DNA of 9,191 nt from CAMNAO01 sp045605145 (GTDB lineage Bacteria; Bacillota; Clostridia; Oscillospirales; Oscillospiraceae), in contig JAZUPH010000045.1 in assembly GCA_045605145.1 (NCBI GenBank), positions 1 through 9,191 of the forward strand, written 5' to 3'. The translations under genes were made by a program, and so were the position numbers. Of the stretch, positions 6,180 to 9,191 are shown piece after piece. The notes below the pieces were generated by a model. The model worked only from the letters and a program-made list of their open reading frames with translations, was not told the DNA's origin and did not search any database. Each line of letters starts with the position of its first letter. Positions within the stretch are counted from its first letter, which is position 1.

Positions 6180-7327
6180 CCGTGAAAGACCTTAACGAGT
6201 ACCGCAAGGATATAGACCGCATCGATGAGCAGCTTGTAAACCTGTTTAAAGAGCGCATGGATGTGGCGGCGGGTATCGCAGAGTATAAGCGCGCCAACGG
6301 TATGCCGGTGCTGGACGCCTCCCGTGAGCGGGCGAAGCTCAGCGACATCGCCTCAAAACTGCCCGAAGAGCTGCGTGAATACGGCACCGAGCTGTATTCT
6401 CTCATGTTCGAACTCAGCCGCAGCTATCAGAACCGCAGCATGGGTGCCGCAGCGCCCCTTGCCAAAAAGATAAGCGCCGCCATAAATGACACCCCCGCCC
6501 TTTTCCCCGCCAATGCGGTGGTGGCCTGTCAGGGGGTGGAGGGGGCCTATTCCCAGCTCGCCTGCCAGCGGCTTTTCAAGCTGCCCAACATTTTCTACTT
6601 CCCCACCTTTGAGTCGGTGTTCTCCGCCATTGAAAAGGGTCTGTGCCGCTACGGCATCATCCCCCTTGAAAACAGCACCGCAGGCTCCGTGAACAAGGTC
6701 TACGACCTGATGATGCACCATAAATTCAGCATCGTGCGCTCCGTGCGGCTGAAGGTGGATCACAACCTCCTGGTAAAACCCGGCACAAAGCTGGAGGATG
6801 TGAAGGAGATCTTCTCCCACGAGCAGGCTATCAGCCAGTGCGCCGGCTTTTTGTCCACCCTCAAGGGGGTCAAAATTACCGCCTGCGCCAATACCGCCGT
6901 GGCCGCCGAGATGGTGGCAAAGTCTGACCGGGGTGACATCGCGGCACTGTCCTCCCGCTCCTGTATTGAGCTTTACGGCCTTGAGTGCCTTGCCGCCTCG
7001 GTTCAGGATCAGGGCAACAACTACACCCGCTTCATCTGCATCTCAAAAGAGCTGGAGATATATCCCGGTGCCGACCGCAGCAGCCTTATGCTCGTTCTGC
7101 CCCACAAGACCGGCTCACTTTACAAGGCGCTCAGCCGCTTCTACGCCCTGGGCATCAACCTTAACAAGCTGGAGAGCAGACCCATGCCCGACCGGAACTT
7201 TGAGTTCATGTTCTACTTCGATATAGAGGCCTCCGTCTACTCGCCCCAGTTCATACAGCTCATGGGCGAATTGGGCGATATATGCGAGGAGTACTCATAT
7301 CTTGGCAGCTACAGCGAGGTAGTGTGA
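6176..7327 (+). CDS. pheA: Bifunctional chorismate mutase / prephenate dehydratase with ACT domain (P-protein)
   Basis: The protein makes prephenate from chorismate and then phenylpyruvate for phenylalanine. Of its 383 residues, about 5-87 are an AroQ-type helical chorismate mutase with R10, R27, K38, D47, R50, E51 and Q85 at active-site positions. Residues 115-290 are prephenate dehydratase: 'CQGVEGAYS' (118-126), 'ENSTAGSV' (165-172), 'SHEQAISQC' (214-222) and 'NNYTRF' (281-286), with T284 as the catalytic Thr. Residues 302-378 are an ACT domain keeping 'ESRP' (333-336) but with 'GSLY' (313-316) where many homologues have GALV; Phe inhibition is inferred. Start choice is uncertain: GGGAGG (6168-6173) is only 2 nt from ATG 6176 but 8 nt from GTG 6182, two codons later. 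The GTG fits better and gives 'MKDLNEYR', like homologues. Residue numbers here use ATG 6176. Confidence 0.95.
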   Translation: MTVKDLNEYRKDIDRIDEQLVNLFKERMDVAAGIAEYKRANGMPVLDASRERAKLSDIASKLPEELREYGTELYSLMFELSRSYQNRSMGAAAPLAKKISAAINDTPALFPANAVVACQGVEGAYSQLACQRLFKLPNIFYFPTFESVFSAIEKGLCRYGIIPLENSTAGSVNKVYDLMMHHKFSIVRSVRLKVDHNLLVKPGTKLEDVKEIFSHEQAISQCAGFLSTLKGVKITACANTAVAAEMVAKSDRGDIAALSSRSCIELYGLECLAASVQDQGNNYTRFICISKELEIYPGADRSSLMLVLPHKTGSLYKALSRFYALGINLNKLESRPMPDRNFEFMFYFDIEASVYSPQFIQLMGELGDICEEYSYLGSYSEVV

Positions 7328-8550
7328 TGAAAAAGTGCGGACTCCTGGGGCGCAGGCTGGGTCACAGCTATTCACCCGCCATACACGCCATGCTGGCCGA
7401 CTATGAATATAAGCTCTATGAGTGTGAGCCGGAGGGGCTGGGGCACTTTCTCAGCTCGGGCGGCTTTGACGGCCTTAATGTGACCATCCCCTATAAAAAG
7501 TCGGTCATGCCTTACTGCGCCCGCCTTTCTCCCACCGCCGCCGCCATCGGCAGTGTGAATACCATCGTCCGCCTGCCGGACGGCAGCCTGTACGGCGACA
7601 ATACCGACGCCTTCGGCTTTGAAAGTATGCTGAGCTGCGCCGGCATCGACCCCCGGGGCAAAAAATGCCTCGTCCTGGGCAGCGGCGGCGCCTCCGTCAC
7701 GGCGCAGGCCGTGCTCAAGCGGCTTGCCGCCGGCAGCGTCACCGTCATCTCCCGCAGCGGCGCGGACAATTATACCAATCTCCACCGCCATGCAGACGCG
7801 GACATCATCGTCAACACCACCCCTCTGGGTATGTACCCGGATAACGGCACTGCCCCGCTTGACCTGCGCCTTTTCCCCAAATGCTCCGGCGTTGCCGATG
7901 TGGTGTATAACCCGGCGCGCACCGCCCTTCTTCTTCAGGCGGAAGAGCTGGGCATCCCCAATATCGGCGGGCTTCATATGCTGGTGGCCCAGGCGAAAAG
8001 GGCGGCAGAGCTGTTCACCGGCGGCAGCATTGACGACGGCATCATCGCTGCGGTTGAAAAAAAGCTCAGCGCCGATATGCAGAACATCGTCCTCATCGGT
8101 ATGCCCGGCTGCGGCAAAAGCACCGTGGCGCAGGCGCTGGCTGAGATTACCGGACGGCAGCTGTACGACAGTGATGAGATCATCGCCCGGCGCGGGGGCA
8201 TGAGCATCCCGGAGATCTTCGCCAAATACGGTGAGGGGGACTTCCGCCGCCGCGAGACGCAGGTGCTGGGCGAGCTGGGCAAGATGTCCGGCGCGATAAT
8301 ATCCACCGGCGGCGGCTGCGTCACCCGGACGGAGAATTATCCTCTCCTGCACCAGAACGGCGTGATAGTCCTTATTGGCCGCGATATTGCGGCATTGGAT
8401 AAAGAGGGGCGACCCATATCCCAATCGGGCGACCTTAATGAGCTTTATCGCATCCGCCGACCCATGTATGAGCGCTTCTGCGACCTGCGGGTGGACAATA
8501 ACGGCCCGCTTTCGGACACCCTGCGGCAGATAATGGAGGTTATACAATGA
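7327..8550 (+). CDS. aroE-aroK: Shikimate dehydrogenase-shikimate kinase fusion
   Basis: A single 407-residue chain carries two consecutive pathway enzymes. Residues 1-245 are shikimate dehydrogenase (dehydroshikimate to shikimate, NADPH): 'LGHSYSPAIH' (11-20), 'NVTIPYKK' (51-58; K57), 'SVNTIV' (76-81), 'GDNTDAFGF' (90-98; D94), the nucleotide loop 'GSGGAS' (118-123) and 'NTTPLGMYP' (163-171). Residues 251-407 are shikimate kinase (ATP, shikimate to shikimate-3-phosphate): Walker A 'GMPGCGKST' (258-266), 'YDSDEII' (280-286; D283), 'FRRRE' (306-310), 'TGGGC' (327-331), the short lid with 'GRPIS' (361-365) and 'RRPMYE' (377-382). All key residues of both are present, so both halves look active. 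The linker (about 244-251) is very short. There is no stop or frameshift between domains. The start ATG overlaps the pheA stop (TGATG), with GAGG at 7316-7319; an in-frame extension to 7282 lies inside pheA. Confidence 0.95.
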   Translation: MKKCGLLGRRLGHSYSPAIHAMLADYEYKLYECEPEGLGHFLSSGGFDGLNVTIPYKKSVMPYCARLSPTAAAIGSVNTIVRLPDGSLYGDNTDAFGFESMLSCAGIDPRGKKCLVLGSGGASVTAQAVLKRLAAGSVTVISRSGADNYTNLHRHADADIIVNTTPLGMYPDNGTAPLDLRLFPKCSGVADVVYNPARTALLLQAEELGIPNIGGLHMLVAQAKRAAELFTGGSIDDGIIAAVEKKLSADMQNIVLIGMPGCGKSTVAQALAEITGRQLYDSDEIIARRGGMSIPEIFAKYGEGDFRRRETQVLGELGKMSGAIISTGGGCVTRTENYPLLHQNGVIVLIGRDIAALDKEGRPISQSGDLNELYRIRRPMYERFCDLRVDNNGPLSDTLRQIMEVIQ

Positions 8551-8984
8551 AATTTCTCGTCATAAACGGCCCCAATATCAATATGCTGGGTCTGCGTGAG
8601 CCGGACATCTACGGCACGGAGAACTATGCCCGGCTTCTTGAATTTATCGCCTCCTGCGGCAGGGAAGCGGCTGTGGAGCTGGAGCATTTCCAGTCCAACC
8701 ATGAGGGCGCCATCGTGGATAAGATCCAGGCGGCCTACGGCCGGTTTGACGGCATCGTTATCAATCCCGCCGCCTACACCCACACCAGTGTGGCGATACT
8801 GGACGCGCTGAAGGCTGTGTCCATCCCGGCGGTTGAGGTGCATATCTCCGATGTCAGCGCGCGCGAGCCCTTCCGTCAGATCTCCTACGCCGGCATGGCC
8901 TGCATAAAGACCTATAAAGGCCTGGGCTTCGAGGGCTACCGCCGGGCCATCCTGTATCTGAAAGAGTACCTGCGCGGTAAGTAA
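8547..8984 (+). CDS. aroQ: Type II 3-dehydroquinate dehydratase
   Basis: The enzyme dehydrates 3-dehydroquinate to 3-dehydroshikimate (step 3) and in this family forms a dodecamer. The 145 residues are full length. 'NGPNINMLGLREPDIYG' (7-23) supplies the active-site R17 and Y22; 'NPAAYTHTSVAI' (73-84) supplies N73 and H79; 'EVHISDVSAREPFR' (97-110) supplies catalytic H99 and R106. Many homologues have SN where this protein has S101-D102. It belongs to the flavodoxin-like type II class, unrelated to the Schiff-base type I AroD. GGAGG (8535-8539) lies 7 nt before the ATG, which overlaps the aroE-aroK stop (ATGA). It is the last cistron, and no intrinsic terminator with a U-run follows within the window. 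Confidence 0.97.
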   Translation: MKFLVINGPNINMLGLREPDIYGTENYARLLEFIASCGREAAVELEHFQSNHEGAIVDKIQAAYGRFDGIVINPAAYTHTSVAILDALKAVSIPAVEVHISDVSAREPFRQISYAGMACIKTYKGLGFEGYRRAILYLKEYLRGK

Positions 8985-9104
8985 CGGCGAGAGGAGTTAA
9001 AGACAGTTGCTGAACGGTGGAGTAAAAAACACCCGGGTGAAATATTTAATCTGGGATACTTTAGACAGAACGGGCGTTTCGATATAGACCTTGTAAAAAT
9101 CTAA
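8985..9104 (+). other. Possible gene remnant after aroQ (unrecognised)
   Basis: The aroQ frame continues past its stop for 39 sense codons to a TAA at 9102-9104. The reading is protein-like in composition, with stretches such as 'AERWSKKHPGEIFNLGY' and 'NGRFDIDLVKI', but contains no ATG, GTG or TTG in frame. Codons are more A/T-rich than in the operon (TTA, AGA, GTA, ATA). It could be the 3' end of a decayed gene or a chance open stretch. A GAGAGGAG at 8989-8996 resembles an RBS and a TTG at 9007 in another frame opens 26 codons, but I do not trust either as a gene. A perfect 10-bp palindrome CACCCGGGTG lies at 9030-9039. Confidence 0.25.
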
Positions 9105-9112
9105 AATGACCA

Positions 9113-9191
9113 CACTCCTCAGCCTCCCCAATGGGGGAGGGGGACCGCGCGAAGCGTGGTGGAAGGGGCATGAGACACCACCGGATTATCC
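9113..9191. repeat. GC-rich palindromic intergenic repeat-like element, cut by the window end
   Basis: Stacked inverted repeats are visible. CCTCCCC (9123-9129) pairs with GGGGAGG (9134-9140) around loop AATG. CCGCGC (9145-9150) pairs with GCGTGG (9154-9159) around GAA, with one G-U. GTGGTG (9156-9161) can alternatively pair with CACCAC (9176-9181). There is no U-run, so this is not a standard intrinsic terminator, though the structure could slow polymerase or protect mRNA 3' ends. Composition and layout resemble the dispersed palindromic repeats I recall from intergenic regions of GC-rich gut Clostridia. Copy number cannot be judged from one window. Confidence 0.5.

Noticed and set aside
7372..8547. 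391-codon open frame on the minus strand, and similar long antisense frames at 1746-2567 and 3047-3760
   Set aside because: They lie antisense to clearly conserved genes, have repetitive Ala/Gly/His-rich translations, and reflect G/C-biased third codon positions of the real genes.
9024..9045. CACCCGGGTG palindrome flanked by A- and T-rich DNA, considered as a minus-strand terminator
   Set aside because: A 10-bp palindrome without spacer can form only a 3-bp stem once a loop is allowed. It could be a protein-binding site, but there is no supporting context.
9007..9087. TTG-initiated 26-codon ORF after GAGAGGAG
   Set aside because: It is short, uses a weak start codon, has no recognisable content, and overlaps the alternative open frame without evidence for either.
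9138..9149. AGGGGGACCGCG resembles the T-box consensus AGGGTGGNACCGCG
   Set aside because: It is two bases short of the consensus, lies after the operon inside a palindromic repeat, and no stem I specifier loop or terminator is visible around it.
1..9191. CRISPR arrays, tRNA/rRNA genes, insertion sequences, phage or defence genes
   Set aside because: I found no regularly spaced direct repeats, cloverleaf-like RNA genes or transposase-like proteins; apart from the HD gene, every confident CDS belongs to aromatic amino acid synthesis or its leader.

Overview
The window holds one compact aromatic amino acid operon on the + strand, with an unrelated HD-domain hydrolase gene upstream and a short non-coding tail downstream. 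The DNA is GC-rich and G/C-ending codons dominate. Genes are packed with 1-4 nt overlaps and strong Shine-Dalgarno sites. The DAHP synthase is of the Thermotoga/Bacillus type, and EPSP synthase, chorismate synthase and the shikimate kinase domain look Firmicutes-like. Together these suggest a GC-rich Clostridia member, possibly a gut Oscillospiraceae/Ruminococcaceae-type organism. That placement is inference from memory of family sequences.

Layout. 1-63: upstream spacer. 64-657: HD-domain phosphohydrolase (YfbR/HDDC2-like). 658-963: control region with a near-consensus promoter (718-746), a 16-residue leader peptide (782-832) with seven consecutive Tyr/Phe codons (YFYYFYF), mutually exclusive RNA hairpins, and a perfect 12-bp intrinsic terminator with a U-run (888-921). 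964-8984: eight cistrons, aroF, tyrA, aroB, aroA, aroC, pheA (chorismate mutase-prephenate dehydratase-ACT), an aroE-aroK fusion, and aroQ (type II dehydroquinase). All seven junctions overlap by 4 nt or 1 nt. 8985-9104: no confident gene, but a 39-codon stop-free stretch that could be a gene remnant. About 9113-9191: GC-rich palindromic, repeat-like sequence running off the window.

Together the operon encodes every step from erythrose-4-phosphate plus PEP to chorismate (AroF, AroB, AroQ, AroE, AroK, AroA, AroC), then prephenate (chorismate mutase domain), phenylpyruvate (PheA) and 4-hydroxyphenylpyruvate (TyrA). Only the final aminotransferase is absent. Control appears layered: ribosome-mediated attenuation sensing charged tRNA-Tyr/tRNA-Phe, a probable allosteric N-terminal domain on AroF, and an ACT domain on PheA.

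The most notable object is the Tyr/Phe leader peptide with its attenuator. It is a complete classical attenuation system and places the whole common pathway, which also feeds Trp and folate, under Tyr/Phe supply. It is too short for an ordinary gene call and lies in the region where a spurious upstream extension of aroF could hide it.
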